Part shown: positions 17,542 through 26,997 of the stretch, piece by piece | Position numbering within the stretch: position 1 is the stretch's first letter | Layout: each line of letters starts with the position of its first letter | DNA from: VXNE01 sp965116625 | GTDB taxonomy: Bacteria; Pseudomonadota; Gammaproteobacteria; Pseudomonadales; Azotimanducaceae | NCBI GenBank assembly: GCA_965116625.1 | Contig: OZ220717.1 | Location: 1,364,001-1,428,000, forward strand | DNA: 64,000 bases | Direction: 5' to 3' | Notes under the pieces: generated by a model | The model's input: only the letters and a program-made list of their open reading frames with translations | Database searches by the model: none | What the model was told of the DNA's origin: nothing | Position numbers and translations under genes: made by a program

Positions 17542-18660
17542 TCAGCTAATGGAGGATGCCTCTGGGAACGGGGGCAGGATGCCTAACCGGACGTATGATT
17601 CAACCGTCGCCGTCAGCGAATCGTCGATCGAATACGGCTCGAGGCCGAGTTCCCGCCTCGCAAGCGTGCAGTAGGAACGCGGCTTGTCGAAGGTCTTCTC
17701 CTTCGGCCTGTCGCCGTCCATCTCTTCACCGCCGATGTTCCGAAATCTGGGAAACAGTTCCTTCAATCTCGCCTGCAGTTGCCAGGTGAAGAGTTCGCCG
17801 GACCGGTCGCTCGCCGCAAGGATGTAGCGCGAGCCGTTCCGTGCTGCTGCACTTTCCGCGCACAGTCGGTGCGCCGCCGCAACGTCGCGCACGTCGACGT
17901 TGTTCCAGAGCATTCTGCCCCCAGGGGTCAGGGTGAAGGGTTCACCCTGGAGCATCCGCCGGATCCAGACATGCCAGCCAGCGTCGTCGTGGTTGGCGCA
18001 CATCACGGGCCCGATGACGTCGAGGGGCAGCACCGATATCGACTCGAAGCGCCCGTCTTCTTCCGCGGCCCTGTAGATCAACTGCTCGGCCCGTGCCTTG
18101 CCGTAGGCGTAGGCGGCATGCCGGTTGATGGGGATGTCCTCTTCGGACCAGCCGGGCGGACGGTCTTCGAGGTTGTCGGTGCACCAGTCTTTTTCGGTGT
18201 AGACATAGCCTTCTTCGGCCGGGTGCGATACCGCCGAGAACGAGCTCGTCAAGACCAGCCGGCGGACCGTACCGGCCCTTCGCACCGACTCGATAACGTG
18301 ATCCACGACGGTGAAACAGCCGTCGTACACCTCCTGCGGCGTCGCCTGGTGACGCGTAAGAACGGCACCTGCGTGCATGACGGCGCAGCATCCCTCGAAG
18401 GCAGCGTCGTAGCTGCCGCGATTCAGGAGGTCGGCGGTGAAAAGCGCATTGCTCCCGGGGAGGCCCTGTTGGTTCATCGCGAGAAGATGGTCGACCTTCT
18501 CCGGCCTGCCGGGATCGCGCACGCAGGAATGAACCCGGTAACCTGCTTCCATGAGATCACGAACGATCCATGAGCCGATGTACCCGCTGGCGCCGGTGAC
18601 AGCGACAGGACCGTCTGCGGGCGAGACGGCCAGGGGGCGCGATAGGTTGCTGTCGGTCAT
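17542..18660 (-). CDS. NAD-dependent epimerase/dehydratase (extended SDR)
   Basis: 372 residues. VAVTGASGYIGSWIVRDLM is the N-terminal nucleotide-binding TGxxGxxG; YAYGKARAEQ gives the catalytic YxxxK. The overall shape fits dihydroflavonol-4-reductase/cinnamoyl-CoA-reductase-like enzymes that reduce a ketone or CoA ester. I start at the ATG 18660; the frame is open for another 296 codons upstream, but these run antisense to the LLM gene. It is divergent from that gene (about 144 bp between starts). Confidence 0.88.
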   Translation of the reverse strand: MTDSNLSRPLAVSPADGPVAVTGASGYIGSWIVRDLMEAGYRVHSCVRDPGRPEKVDHLLAMNQQGLPGSNALFTADLLNRGSYDAAFEGCCAVMHAGAVLTRHQATPQEVYDGCFTVVDHVIESVRRAGTVRRLVLTSSFSAVSHPAEEGYVYTEKDWCTDNLEDRPPGWSEEDIPINRHAAYAYGKARAEQLIYRAAEEDGRFESISVLPLDVIGPVMCANHDDAGWHVWIRRMLQGEPFTLTPGGRMLWNNVDVRDVAAAHRLCAESAAARNGSRYILAASDRSGELFTWQLQARLKELFPRFRNIGGEEMDGDRPKEKTFDKPRSYCTLARRELGLEPYSIDDSLTATVESYVRLGILPPFPEASSIS

Positions 18661-18804
18661 TGTTGGCGAGGACTTGAGGGTGCTGTTCCCTATGATACGA
18701 GAGAGGCGTCGCGGACGTTCAAAACGCCGTGCAGCGAGGTGAACGCTTTGACAACGGCGGCGGGTACCCATTAACTGTGCGCTTCCCGCTTGCAGGAGAT
18801 GACG

Positions 18805-19728
18805 ATGCGCTTTGGTTACTGGCCCAGCCCGTGGCTGCCGTTTGATGAGATGGCCGAACTTTGTACGCACGCCGAGGCGACGGGTTGGGATGGCCTCTGG
18901 GTTGCCGACCACTTCATGTCGGCGGGCGCGAACACGGACATGCCGTTTCCCGAAGCCTGGATGACGCTGGCGGCCCTTGCCGCGCGCGTCCCGCGGGTGC
19001 GCGTCGGCACGATGGTCACCGGCAACACCTATCGCCATCCGGCGGTCCTGGCGAAGATGGCCGCTACCCTGGACCACATCTCCGGTGGCCGGGTGGTGCT
19101 GGGTCTCGGTTCCGGATGGCAGGAGAACGAGCACCGCCAGTACGGTATCGAGTTCGACACGATACCTGGCCGGCTGCGGCGGCTGGACGAGGCGTGCCAG
19201 GTCATCAAGGCGCTCTACACGCAGAAGACCAGCAACTTCTCGGGCCGCTACTATCAACTCACCGACGCGACGCTGGAGCCGAAGCCCGTACAGGATCCCC
19301 TGCCACTCCTCATCGGGGGCGGCGGCGAGAAGGTCACGCTCAAGATCACGGCCAAGTATGCCGACGAGTGGAACCACTGGGGCAACGTGGCAATGATGGA
19401 ATACAAGGGTGCGATCCTCGACGCGCACTGCGCGGATGTCGGGCGCAACCCGGCTGACATCGAGCGCACGGCCGCGGTGTTGATGTTCCTGGATACGACC
19501 GAGGCGAAGGTCGAGGCGCGATTGAAGGCCCATTCCGCGGGCCGTCAACCGCTGGACGCGCCGGGCCGCGCGATCGCGGGTACGCCTGCCCAGATGCGGG
19601 ATATCGTTGCGCAGTACGAAGAGATTGGCGTGAGCGAGATCATCGTCACGGATGCCGTGTTCGGGGAGGGCGACGAGAAGATCGCCAACATGGATCTGCT
19701 CATGCGCGAGGTGGCGGGGCGCGGTTGA
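18805..19728 (+). CDS. LLM-class flavin-dependent oxidoreductase (F420-type group)
   Basis: 307 residues: WDGLWVADHFM, RVRVGTMVTGNTYRHPAVLA and ISGGRVVLGLGSGWQENEH are typical of luciferase-like enzymes often annotated as F420-dependent; FMN use is as likely here. AGGAG sits six bases before the ATG at 18805, which I prefer over the two upstream in-frame starts. A MaoC-like hydratase follows 50 bp later on the same strand, so the two probably act in the same pathway. Confidence 0.9.
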   Translation: MRFGYWPSPWLPFDEMAELCTHAEATGWDGLWVADHFMSAGANTDMPFPEAWMTLAALAARVPRVRVGTMVTGNTYRHPAVLAKMAATLDHISGGRVVLGLGSGWQENEHRQYGIEFDTIPGRLRRLDEACQVIKALYTQKTSNFSGRYYQLTDATLEPKPVQDPLPLLIGGGGEKVTLKITAKYADEWNHWGNVAMMEYKGAILDAHCADVGRNPADIERTAAVLMFLDTTEAKVEARLKAHSAGRQPLDAPGRAIAGTPAQMRDIVAQYEEIGVSEIIVTDAVFGEGDEKIANMDLLMREVAGRG

Positions 19729-19778
19729 AATCGCGTCAGCGAACCGGGTTAACCCGAGACGGACAGGAGGAGGAAACC

Positions 19779-20870
19779 ATGGCGGCGCCGGATCTGATCA
19801 AGACCATCGACGAGTTTGAAGCCGAGTACCGGAAGGGAATCGGGGAGGTGTTGCCACACCACCCGACGAAGGAGGCCAGTCTCGACAACATCCGCAACTT
19901 CTGCGAGGGCATCGGTGACTACAACCCGCTTTGGCAGGACGAGGCCCACGCCGGCAACAGCCGCTTCGGCATGATTACCGCGCCCCCGAGCTTCCTCTAC
20001 AGCGTTGCCCTCGGCGTCATAGCGGGGGAGACCGGCGCCATCGACCGCGCCCGCGTATCGACGCAATACCTGCCGGTGAACTACGCCGGCGTCGAGATCG
20101 ACTTCGTGCGACCGGTCTGGTTGGGGGACCGCATCACCGTCACCGAGAAGGTCGGCGAGACGATCAGGAAGACCAGCGGCCGCATCGGCGCGATCAACTT
20201 CAACACCGGCCACGTGACGTACACCAACCATCGCCACGAGACCGTGGCCACATTCAAGACGCTGATGGCGCGTTACGAGAACACCGGTGGCACGCTTCAG
20301 TATGACCGCAATCCAAAGGGTGGTGATCCCGACAGCGTGTACGAAGCGGCGGACCCGCTCGTGTGGGAGCGGGGGCGGCGCGGTGCCGAGCCGCGGTATT
20401 GGGAGGATGTCGCAGAGGGCGACGCGTTGGATACGCTGAAGAAGGGCACCTACTCGGTGTCGGAACTGTTCCTCTTCACCCACGGCGTTCTCGGCCTGCG
20501 TCGCAGTACCCGGGACCGCCTCGACGCAGAGGGTTCGGGAGAACTCGGCGGCGGTGGCCGGTTCGACCTGGAGCACGCCCAGAAGCGGCGCAACATGCCG
20601 GGCCAGTTCGATTTCGGTCCGCAGCGCGTCTGCTGGCTCACCCAGATCGTCACGGACTGGATGGGCGACGACGGCGCGCTCAGAAAGCTCAGCGCTTCAG
20701 TTCGCCATCCCAACATCGTCGGCGACACGAACACCCTGACGGGTTCCGTGGTGAACAAGTCCGTCGTCGACGGCGAGCACCTGGTCGAAGTCCAGATGCA
20801 GAACAGCAACCAGTCGGGACTTACGACTGCGTTTGGCTCGGCAATCGTCGCGCTACCGACGCGAGGTTAG
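19779..20870 (+). CDS. MaoC/FAS1-like double-hotdog dehydratase
   Basis: 363 residues with two hotdog-like halves: DNIRNFCEGIGDYNPLWQDE early (the hydratase-2 dehydratase segment) and a second half containing GPQRVCWLTQIVTDWMGDDG and RHPNIVGDTNTLTG. Such proteins hydrate or dehydrate acyl-CoA thioesters. AGGAGG precedes the ATG at 19779. A close paralogue lies at 32461-33546, sharing long blocks such as PGQFDFGPQRVCWL. It follows the LLM oxidoreductase and converges with the Gfo/Idh/MocA gene, overlapping it by four bases. Confidence 0.83.
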   Translation: MAAPDLIKTIDEFEAEYRKGIGEVLPHHPTKEASLDNIRNFCEGIGDYNPLWQDEAHAGNSRFGMITAPPSFLYSVALGVIAGETGAIDRARVSTQYLPVNYAGVEIDFVRPVWLGDRITVTEKVGETIRKTSGRIGAINFNTGHVTYTNHRHETVATFKTLMARYENTGGTLQYDRNPKGGDPDSVYEAADPLVWERGRRGAEPRYWEDVAEGDALDTLKKGTYSVSELFLFTHGVLGLRRSTRDRLDAEGSGELGGGGRFDLEHAQKRRNMPGQFDFGPQRVCWLTQIVTDWMGDDGALRKLSASVRHPNIVGDTNTLTGSVVNKSVVDGEHLVEVQMQNSNQSGLTTAFGSAIVALPTRG

Positions 20871-21907
20871 GCTGACGGCGTAAGCGCGGCGATCTCGGTC
20901 AGGAGATCGAGCGTGTGCAGGGATTCCTGCTTGTCGTATTGCGGACACTGCCGCAGACCGGCGGCCAGGCAGCGGTGCACCGCCTCGGCCTGGTACAGGA
21001 ATCCCTGCTGGTTCGGATAGGCCAGGTCCGGGAGGCTCACCGCCGCCGGCAACGGGTACTCGAAACGCTGCACCGGGGCAGGGACATTGGCGGTCATGTA
21101 ACGTGACGGAACGGTCCCGGGAGGAGGGATGCGGACGGTGATGGTCGTTGGGGCATGCGCTGGCTGTTCCAGCGTGATGCGGCCCTCACGACCGATGATC
21201 TCCGTCGTTTCCACGAATTCCGATGGCATCGGCGGAAACGTCAGCACCGCGCACTTGTCGGGACCGTACTCGACGATGGCGCCGCCGGGTTTGCGGCCCG
21301 CGACGGTGACCGCGGTTGGCGTCGCGCTGGAACCAAATGCCAACGGGGCGGCCTGGACGGTGTAGATCGTACCGCCGAAATCGGATTGCACGAGCACGAC
21401 CTCGCCGATGGCGCCCGCCTCGATCAACGTCCGCGCATGCTCCACGGCGGGAAAGAAACGCGTCCAGACGGCGTCCTGCAGCATGACGCCATGCGCTTCC
21501 GCCGCCGCGTACATGGCCCGGGCGTCAGCCGCAGTCTCGGCCAGGTTCTTTTCGCACAACACGTGCTTGCCGGCCTCGATGGCGAGAATAGCGTGCTCCT
21601 TGTGCAGCCGGTCGATGGTGCCGACGTAGACGACATCGACCTCCGGCGATGCCACCATCTCGGCGTAGCTGCCGTACGCAGTGGCGACGCCGTATTTCCG
21701 GGCAAACTCTCGCGCGCGATCCTCCGAACGCGCGGCGACGGCGGTCACCGTGGCGCCCGCGCACGCGTGAAGGCACATGACCCATTGGGCGGAGATCTTT
21801 CCGGCGCCGAGGATGCCCCAGCGCAGCGGAAACGCGACATCCGCAGGATCGGTAACGCCGAGGCGGACGTCTCTGGGTGTCGATGGAGGTAAGGCGGAAT
21901 CTGGCAC
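20867..21907 (-). CDS. Gfo/Idh/MocA-family oxidoreductase
   Basis: 346 residues. LRWGILGAGKISAQWVM is the NAD(P)-binding start, and GKHVLCEKNLAETAADA carries the EK motif of the family. Starts at a GTG (21907); AGGA lies nine bases upstream. Substrates in the family are sugars, cyclitols or trans-dihydrodiols; the latter (dimeric dihydrodiol dehydrogenase-like) would fit the Rieske oxygenases in the region, but this is only suggestive. The 3' ends of this gene and the MaoC-like gene overlap tail to tail by four bases. Confidence 0.9.
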   Translation of the reverse strand: MPDSALPPSTPRDVRLGVTDPADVAFPLRWGILGAGKISAQWVMCLHACAGATVTAVAARSEDRAREFARKYGVATAYGSYAEMVASPEVDVVYVGTIDRLHKEHAILAIEAGKHVLCEKNLAETAADARAMYAAAEAHGVMLQDAVWTRFFPAVEHARTLIEAGAIGEVVLVQSDFGGTIYTVQAAPLAFGSSATPTAVTVAGRKPGGAIVEYGPDKCAVLTFPPMPSEFVETTEIIGREGRITLEQPAHAPTTITVRIPPPGTVPSRYMTANVPAPVQRFEYPLPAAVSLPDLAYPNQQGFLYQAEAVHRCLAAGLRQCPQYDKQESLHTLDLLTEIAALTPSA

Positions 21908-21995
21908 CGAGGAATCCTGAGTGGTGATGGGATGTGGGCCGCATCATACGACGAGCCACGGAATGGCTCACGGCACAATGCGTTTGCGCGCGTGT

Positions 21996-23117
21996 ATGAT
22001 CGAGGTCATGGCTCGCGTCAGCGATCTCCAGTTGAACCAGGTGGTTCAGATTGGCCATCTCGCGCAGGAGTGCGTGGTAGAAAGGGATTTCGCGCGCATC
22101 ATGACGCGCGAGTTGATGTACCTGCTCGGATCCTCGTCGGGGGTGTTCATCGAGTTCGATCCCGGCACTCCCCAGTTGAAGCTGCTGGAGGGTACGTCGT
22201 ACCAGGTCGACCACAGCAACATGAAGAAGTACCTGGATTACTACCAGCACCTTGATCCGGCGCTGGCTCGCTACAAGCGGTTGTCGGATGCGCTCGAGGC
22301 GCCGAGCGTCTCCACGGACCAGGTCATCGAGTCCGACAGCTCCTACCGGGAATGCGAGTTCTACCAGGATTTCCTGCGCCCGACCGGCGTCCATTCGGCG
22401 ATGATCTTCGGCATCAATATCGAAGGTCAGCCATTCGGGCTGGTCGGCATGCACCGCACGGAACCCCTCGGGCACTACGATGAAACGGATCACCGGCTTG
22501 CGCAGTTGCTGATTCCTTACCTGAGCATTGCGCTGCGGTTCCGATACAGCAGGCGGCAGCAGGAAAAGCGCGACGATGTCGTCACCAATCTCCTGCGCTT
22601 ACGCGGGATTCGCGGCTACCTGATGCTGGACCAGGACTTTCTGCTGCGCGACGTCGTCGGTGAATTCGAAGATGCTGGCTTGATTGCGCCGTTCGCTGAT
22701 CTTCAGAGCCTTCGTGGCTGCTCGGTCTTTCACCTGTTTTCCGATCAGGTCCGGACGAGCCTTCTGCGGTCACGCGAGGGTCGGGGCAGGGAAGTCGCGA
22801 TTCTCCTCGACAGGCATGGCAACACTCGGGATTCACACCGTGTCGAGGTGGTCGAGCATGCCGACGGTACCAGGCACTACGTGCTCATCGCGCTGGACCA
22901 GAGCTACGCCGGCATTTCCGATGGCCGCGCGCGGGAGTTGTCGCTGTCGCCCCGGCAGACGCAGATCGTGAAGCTGGTGGCGCTGGGTATGACCAATGCC
23001 CAAATCTCCGAGTCCCTGGGATTGCAGGTGAAGACGGTCGAGAACTACCTGACGTCCATCTATCAGAAAACCGGGACGTCCAACCGGACGGAGCTGGTTG
23101 CCGTTCTCTCCAACTAG
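21996..23117 (+). CDS. LuxR-family transcriptional regulator
   Basis: The C-terminal 60 residues are a LuxR helix-turn-helix: LSLSPRQTQIVKLVALGMTN, then QVKTVENYLTSIYQKTG. The N-terminal part (about 300 residues) is a sensory region with a GAF/PAS flavour and no receiver phosphorylation site that I can identify. The start is uncertain: ATG at 21996 or 22008, neither with a good ribosome site. The gene lies directly before a TonB receptor, with palindromes between them, so it probably controls that receptor and perhaps the hydrolase and OsmC genes after it. Confidence 0.88.
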   Translation: MIEVMARVSDLQLNQVVQIGHLAQECVVERDFARIMTRELMYLLGSSSGVFIEFDPGTPQLKLLEGTSYQVDHSNMKKYLDYYQHLDPALARYKRLSDALEAPSVSTDQVIESDSSYRECEFYQDFLRPTGVHSAMIFGINIEGQPFGLVGMHRTEPLGHYDETDHRLAQLLIPYLSIALRFRYSRRQQEKRDDVVTNLLRLRGIRGYLMLDQDFLLRDVVGEFEDAGLIAPFADLQSLRGCSVFHLFSDQVRTSLLRSREGRGREVAILLDRHGNTRDSHRVEVVEHADGTRHYVLIALDQSYAGISDGRARELSLSPRQTQIVKLVALGMTNAQISESLGLQVKTVENYLTSIYQKTGTSNRTELVAVLSN

Positions 23118-23133
23118 GGGGATTCCCCCCTAG
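23114..23133. promoter_or_regulatory. perfect 8-bp-arm palindrome at the end of the LuxR gene
   Basis: CTAGGGGG and CCCCCTAG flank a four-base ATTC loop; the left arm overlaps the LuxR stop codon. There is no T-run, so an intrinsic terminator is doubtful. A second dyad, GTTCCGGAAC, follows at about 23140, and a related GGGATTCC further on, all upstream of the TonB receptor. I read this as a regulator-binding region, possibly combined with a hairpin that trims read-through. Confidence 0.5.
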
Positions 23134-23218
23134 CGGGAGTTCCGGAACAGACATAGCGTAACCGTGGGATTCCTCCATCGGGGCGGATAACGACGTCGTT
23201 TCCGCAGGAGATTTGAAC

Positions 23219-25468
23219 ATGTGTGCGAAGTCAGAAGCGGTGGGCGCGAGGCGCTCGCTCTCCCTCCTGTCCTGTTGCGGCTGCTTCCTGGCGGCGAACG
23301 CGTTCGCCCAGCCCGAACTCGAAGAGATTGTCGTCACCGCCCAGAAACGTGAGAACACCTTGCAGAGAGAGCCGCTGGCAGTCTCGGCTTTCTCCGGGGA
23401 GGAGATCGCTCGCCTCGGCGGCAATGACCCGAACGTGCTGGGCTATATCGTCCCGAACCTGCACGTGGGCGAGGAGACCAACCGCGACGGCCTTTCGATG
23501 ACCATACGTGGCGTCTCCGGCACCGACGTGCGCAACGCGGCTGACCCGACCACGGCGTTTCACGTTGACGGGAGCTACGTGCCTCGGCTGTCCGGACCGC
23601 AGGCCTACTTCTACGACGTCGAGCGAATCGAGGTGCTGCGGGGGCCGCAGGGAACGCTGTATGGACGCAACAGCACGGCTGGCGTGGTGAACGTGATCAC
23701 CCGAAAGCCGGACTACGACGGGTTTTCAGGGATGGCCGAGGTCACGGCCGGCGACTACGGGCTGGTCCGGTTGAACGGCGCGATCAATGTGCCGCTTTCC
23801 GACCGGGCGGCGGCGCGTATCGCCGTGATGTCGAACAACCGCGACGGCTATCGCGAGAACGCGCCCTCCGACGACGGCGACGACGCTGACGAATTCGGGT
23901 TTCGGGCGCACTTCGCATTCGAGGCCGGGGACAATACCTCGGTGCTGCTGACAGCCGAGTCCTACCAGCGCGGCGGCGTCGGCGGGGTGGCGTCCTTTGC
24001 GACCTTCCCGAACGACAACACCGGCCTGCTGTCGTCCGACCCGGCTGGCGTAAACCCGGTCGATACGCAGGGTCACCGCGACAGCAGCGACAGCAACTTC
24101 CGGTTCGAGTTCAGCCACAGCTTCGCCGCGATGGACTTCACCTACCTGGCCGCCTGGCGGAACCACGAGAGAGAATTCCTGGCCGATGCGGACTTTACGG
24201 CGGAGCCGTCCATTGAGTCCTTCGTTCAGGAGACCACGGAATCGGCCACCTGGACCCACGAGGCACGGGTGACTTCGACTGGCGACGGGGCGCTTCAATA
24301 CATCGCCGGAATCTACCTGCTCGACGAAGAGATAGATGGAGACTTCGTGGTGGGCCTGACGCATTTCCTGTTCGGTCCGAGGTTTCGCGTCCGGTTCGTT
24401 GACCAGGGCCTCACCAATCAGAGCTCGGCCGCGTTCCTGCATACGACGTTCCAGGTGAACGACCGGCTTCGCGCGATCGTGGGGCTGCGCCACACGAGCG
24501 ACGAGAAGGACAAGGGCGGTCATTCCGGTGATCTGGGCATGACGGCGGATACCGCGACCGGCAGCTTCCAGACCGTCGGGCTTGTCAATGGGCCGACGTT
24601 CTTCCTGGCACCGCAGATCGCGAACCCGGAATGGAACGAGACGACCTGGAAGATCGGCATGGACTACGATCTCTCGGAGAACGCGCTCCTCTACGCCTAC
24701 GCGAGCACCGGTTTCAAGGCTGGCGGCTACAACCGGGGCAGCCAGGCGAGGCCCGGTGCGCCCCTGGTGATCTACAACCCGGAAACGGTGACGGCAGTCG
24801 AAGGCGGTTGGAAGATGCGGGCCGACGATGGGCGGACGCGGCTCAACCTGGCGGTTTTCGTGTACGACTACAAGGACCTCCAGCTCGGCCAGACCTTTAC
24901 CAACGAGGCGGGGACGATCACCAACCAGACCGTCAACGCTTCCGACGCGTCCGTCTCGGGCGCGGAGCTGGAGGCCGAAGTGCTGTTCGGCGAATCCGGC
25001 CGCGGCGTCTTCTCCCTCGGTTACCTGAGGACGGAGTTCGACGATTTCACCGGCGTCGACGACCCGCTCATCGTCGGTTCCCAGTCATTGAGCGCCACCG
25101 GCAACGAACTGACCCGGGCGCCGGCACTCACCGCGTCCGTCACGCTTGAGCCTATGGTCTGGGAGTTCGCTGGCGGCACGCTGACACCGCGAGTGCAGTT
25201 CCACGCCGAGTCCGAGGCCCACCTCGCCGTGCTGAACCGGGATTTCGAGAAGCGTGACGCGTTTACCAGGACCGATCTCAGCCTCTACTACGAATCGGCA
25301 GCCCGGAACTGGTACCTCAATGCCTATGTGCGCAACGTCGAAGACGGAGACGTTGCCACGTACATGGAGTGTTTCGATTTTCGCCAGATGGGCGTGCCGG
25401 TACAGCAGTGCGAACGTGCTTACGCGCCGCCGAGAACCTGGGGCGTGCGCGTGGGCTTAAGGTTCTGA
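23219..25468 (+). CDS. TonB-dependent outer-membrane receptor
   Basis: 749 residues. A signal peptide ends in ANAFAQ, followed by a TonB box (EEIVVTAQKREN). The plug domain shows VSGTDVRNAADPTTAFHVDG and ERIEVLRGPQGTLYGRNSTA, then a long beta-barrel ending in the aromatic RTWGVRVGLRF. AGGAG lies eight bases before the ATG at 23219. The plug/barrel type (iron-complex-like but without obvious siderophore genes nearby) is common for carbon-substrate uptake in marine gammaproteobacteria. The preceding LuxR gene is the likely regulator. Confidence 0.95.
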   Translation: MCAKSEAVGARRSLSLLSCCGCFLAANAFAQPELEEIVVTAQKRENTLQREPLAVSAFSGEEIARLGGNDPNVLGYIVPNLHVGEETNRDGLSMTIRGVSGTDVRNAADPTTAFHVDGSYVPRLSGPQAYFYDVERIEVLRGPQGTLYGRNSTAGVVNVITRKPDYDGFSGMAEVTAGDYGLVRLNGAINVPLSDRAAARIAVMSNNRDGYRENAPSDDGDDADEFGFRAHFAFEAGDNTSVLLTAESYQRGGVGGVASFATFPNDNTGLLSSDPAGVNPVDTQGHRDSSDSNFRFEFSHSFAAMDFTYLAAWRNHEREFLADADFTAEPSIESFVQETTESATWTHEARVTSTGDGALQYIAGIYLLDEEIDGDFVVGLTHFLFGPRFRVRFVDQGLTNQSSAAFLHTTFQVNDRLRAIVGLRHTSDEKDKGGHSGDLGMTADTATGSFQTVGLVNGPTFFLAPQIANPEWNETTWKIGMDYDLSENALLYAYASTGFKAGGYNRGSQARPGAPLVIYNPETVTAVEGGWKMRADDGRTRLNLAVFVYDYKDLQLGQTFTNEAGTITNQTVNASDASVSGAELEAEVLFGESGRGVFSLGYLRTEFDDFTGVDDPLIVGSQSLSATGNELTRAPALTASVTLEPMVWEFAGGTLTPRVQFHAESEAHLAVLNRDFEKRDAFTRTDLSLYYESAARNWYLNAYVRNVEDGDVATYMECFDFRQMGVPVQQCERAYAPPRTWGVRVGLRF

Positions 25469-25520
25469 CAGCGCTCGGCGAGCCTTCTTTTTGTTGATCT
25501 CATAGCTGCGGGGTTTGCGT

Positions 25521-26333
25521 ATGGACGGATTCGTACAGCTCTCGAACGATCTGAGCATTCACTACGTGTCGCAAGGGGATGGCCGGCCGCTGATCTTCAT
25601 CCCGGGTTGGACCATGACCGTGGAATCGTTCAGCAGGAACCTGGAACCCCTGTCGGAGCGCTTCAGGGCCATCGCCTACGATCCCCGCAGCCAGGGGCAG
25701 TCGTCCAGCCTCCAGTCCGGCAATCACTACACGCAGCATGGGCAGGACCTCGCTGATTTCATCCGGGAACTGGGGCTACGGGATGTCGTGCTGGCCGGCT
25801 GGTCGACTGGCGTCCTGGCCGCGTATGCCTATTTCGAGCAGTTCGGATGCGCCAACGTGAGTGCTTTCGTGAGCATCGACATGTCGCCCAAACCAGTCAA
25901 GGACAGGGAATCGGACTGGGGCATCGATGTGCGCGAGAACGTGCGCCGGATGCAAGCCAGTGTCTCTGACTCCGATCATTCCGCGATGGTGAGGGCCATG
26001 ACATCGCACGGGTTCCTGATGCAGCCCGCCGGCGATGCCTTCGTCGAGGACATCGTTTCCCGCTCCATGCTCACGCCGCCGCATGTCGCTGCGCTGTTGC
26101 TGGGCGACGGTAACCTGTGCGACTACTCCGAGGTCGCCCGGGACGTTTCGCGGAAACTGCCGGTGTTGCATGTCGTCAACCAGCACGCTTCCGTGGCCGC
26201 GGCGAAATGGACTGAGGCCAACACGCCAACCGCCAAACTCTGCGCAATGGGAGGGCACATGATGTTCTGGGAATACCCGGACGAGTTCAACGGGACGGTT
26301 TCCCGCTTTCTGGACGCGCATTTGCCCGCATGA
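25521..26333 (+). CDS. alpha/beta hydrolase
   Basis: 271 residues. RPLIFIPGWTMTVESFSRNL gives the oxyanion-hole region, AGWSTGVLAAYA the nucleophile elbow (GWSTG), and GGHMMFWEYPDEF the catalytic His. It is 52 bp downstream of the TonB receptor and overlaps the OsmC-like gene by four bases (ATGA), so receptor, hydrolase and OsmC protein form an operon. A role in hydrolysing the imported compound is plausible. Confidence 0.9.
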   Translation: MDGFVQLSNDLSIHYVSQGDGRPLIFIPGWTMTVESFSRNLEPLSERFRAIAYDPRSQGQSSSLQSGNHYTQHGQDLADFIRELGLRDVVLAGWSTGVLAAYAYFEQFGCANVSAFVSIDMSPKPVKDRESDWGIDVRENVRRMQASVSDSDHSAMVRAMTSHGFLMQPAGDAFVEDIVSRSMLTPPHVAALLLGDGNLCDYSEVARDVSRKLPVLHVVNQHASVAAAKWTEANTPTAKLCAMGGHMMFWEYPDEFNGTVSRFLDAHLPA

Positions 26334-26980
26334 CCCCGGCCGGGCCGGCCCCGACGATATGTGAGATCACGAACATGAAATTCCATTCCCAACCCTATTC
26401 AGTTGGCGAGCAGGCGGCCGAGTCCCCCGTTCCGGAGCAGTTCGAGCCCGGACCCTTCAGGAAAGCACGCCCGCCGGAACCGCTCCGCTTCGAGGTCAAC
26501 ATGGTGGCCCAGGCGCACGGGAAGCAGCAGAAGACCGGCACGGTGCAGGTCAACATCCCCGGCTTCAGCCCCGTGACGCTGTATTGCGACGAACAGCCCC
26601 CGGTCGGCGACGATCAGGCCCCGCCGCCGCTGGCGTTCTTCACCGCCGGTATCGGTTTTTGCCTGATGACGCACATGACAGACATACTGAACACGCGAAG
26701 GATCGAGGTCACTTCCATGCGCCTGGAACAGCGCGTCCGGTTCATGACCACCCTGGGCACGATGCGCGAGTTGGGCCACCGCACCACCGGAGAGTGCGAG
26801 AAGGTCGAGACACACGTCATTATCGACAGCCCCGAACCGCCGGAGCGGATCCAGTCGCTGCTGGAAGAGGCCGAAGGCTCCTGTATGGCCCACTTCGCCA
26901 TGCGTAACCCCGTCCCGTGGTCGACGCGGCTGGTACACAACGGCGTGGAACTCGAGTCGCGCGACAGCGGGGACTCGTAG
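26330..26980 (+). CDS. OsmC/Ohr-like protein
   Basis: 216 residues. The core has PPPLAFFTAGIGFCLMTHMT, where a Cys-containing helix follows the usual ALAACLxxT-like pattern, and a C-terminal CMAHFAMRNPVPW that supplies the second Cys. OsmC proteins reduce organic peroxides with two cysteines, though many paralogues have unknown roles. The start is uncertain: ATG at 26330 overlaps the hydrolase stop; ATG at 26375 would drop 15 residues. It converges on the sulfatase gene. Confidence 0.8.
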   Translation: MTPAGPAPTICEITNMKFHSQPYSVGEQAAESPVPEQFEPGPFRKARPPEPLRFEVNMVAQAHGKQQKTGTVQVNIPGFSPVTLYCDEQPPVGDDQAPPPLAFFTAGIGFCLMTHMTDILNTRRIEVTSMRLEQRVRFMTTLGTMRELGHRTTGECEKVETHVIIDSPEPPERIQSLLEEAEGSCMAHFAMRNPVPWSTRLVHNGVELESRDSGDS

Positions 26981-26997
26981 CGCGCCTGGAAACCCCT

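Noticed and set aside
18661..19548. long N-terminal extension of the SDR frame
   Set aside because: The extension is antisense to the LLM oxidoreductase; the SDR fold begins just after the ATG at 18660.
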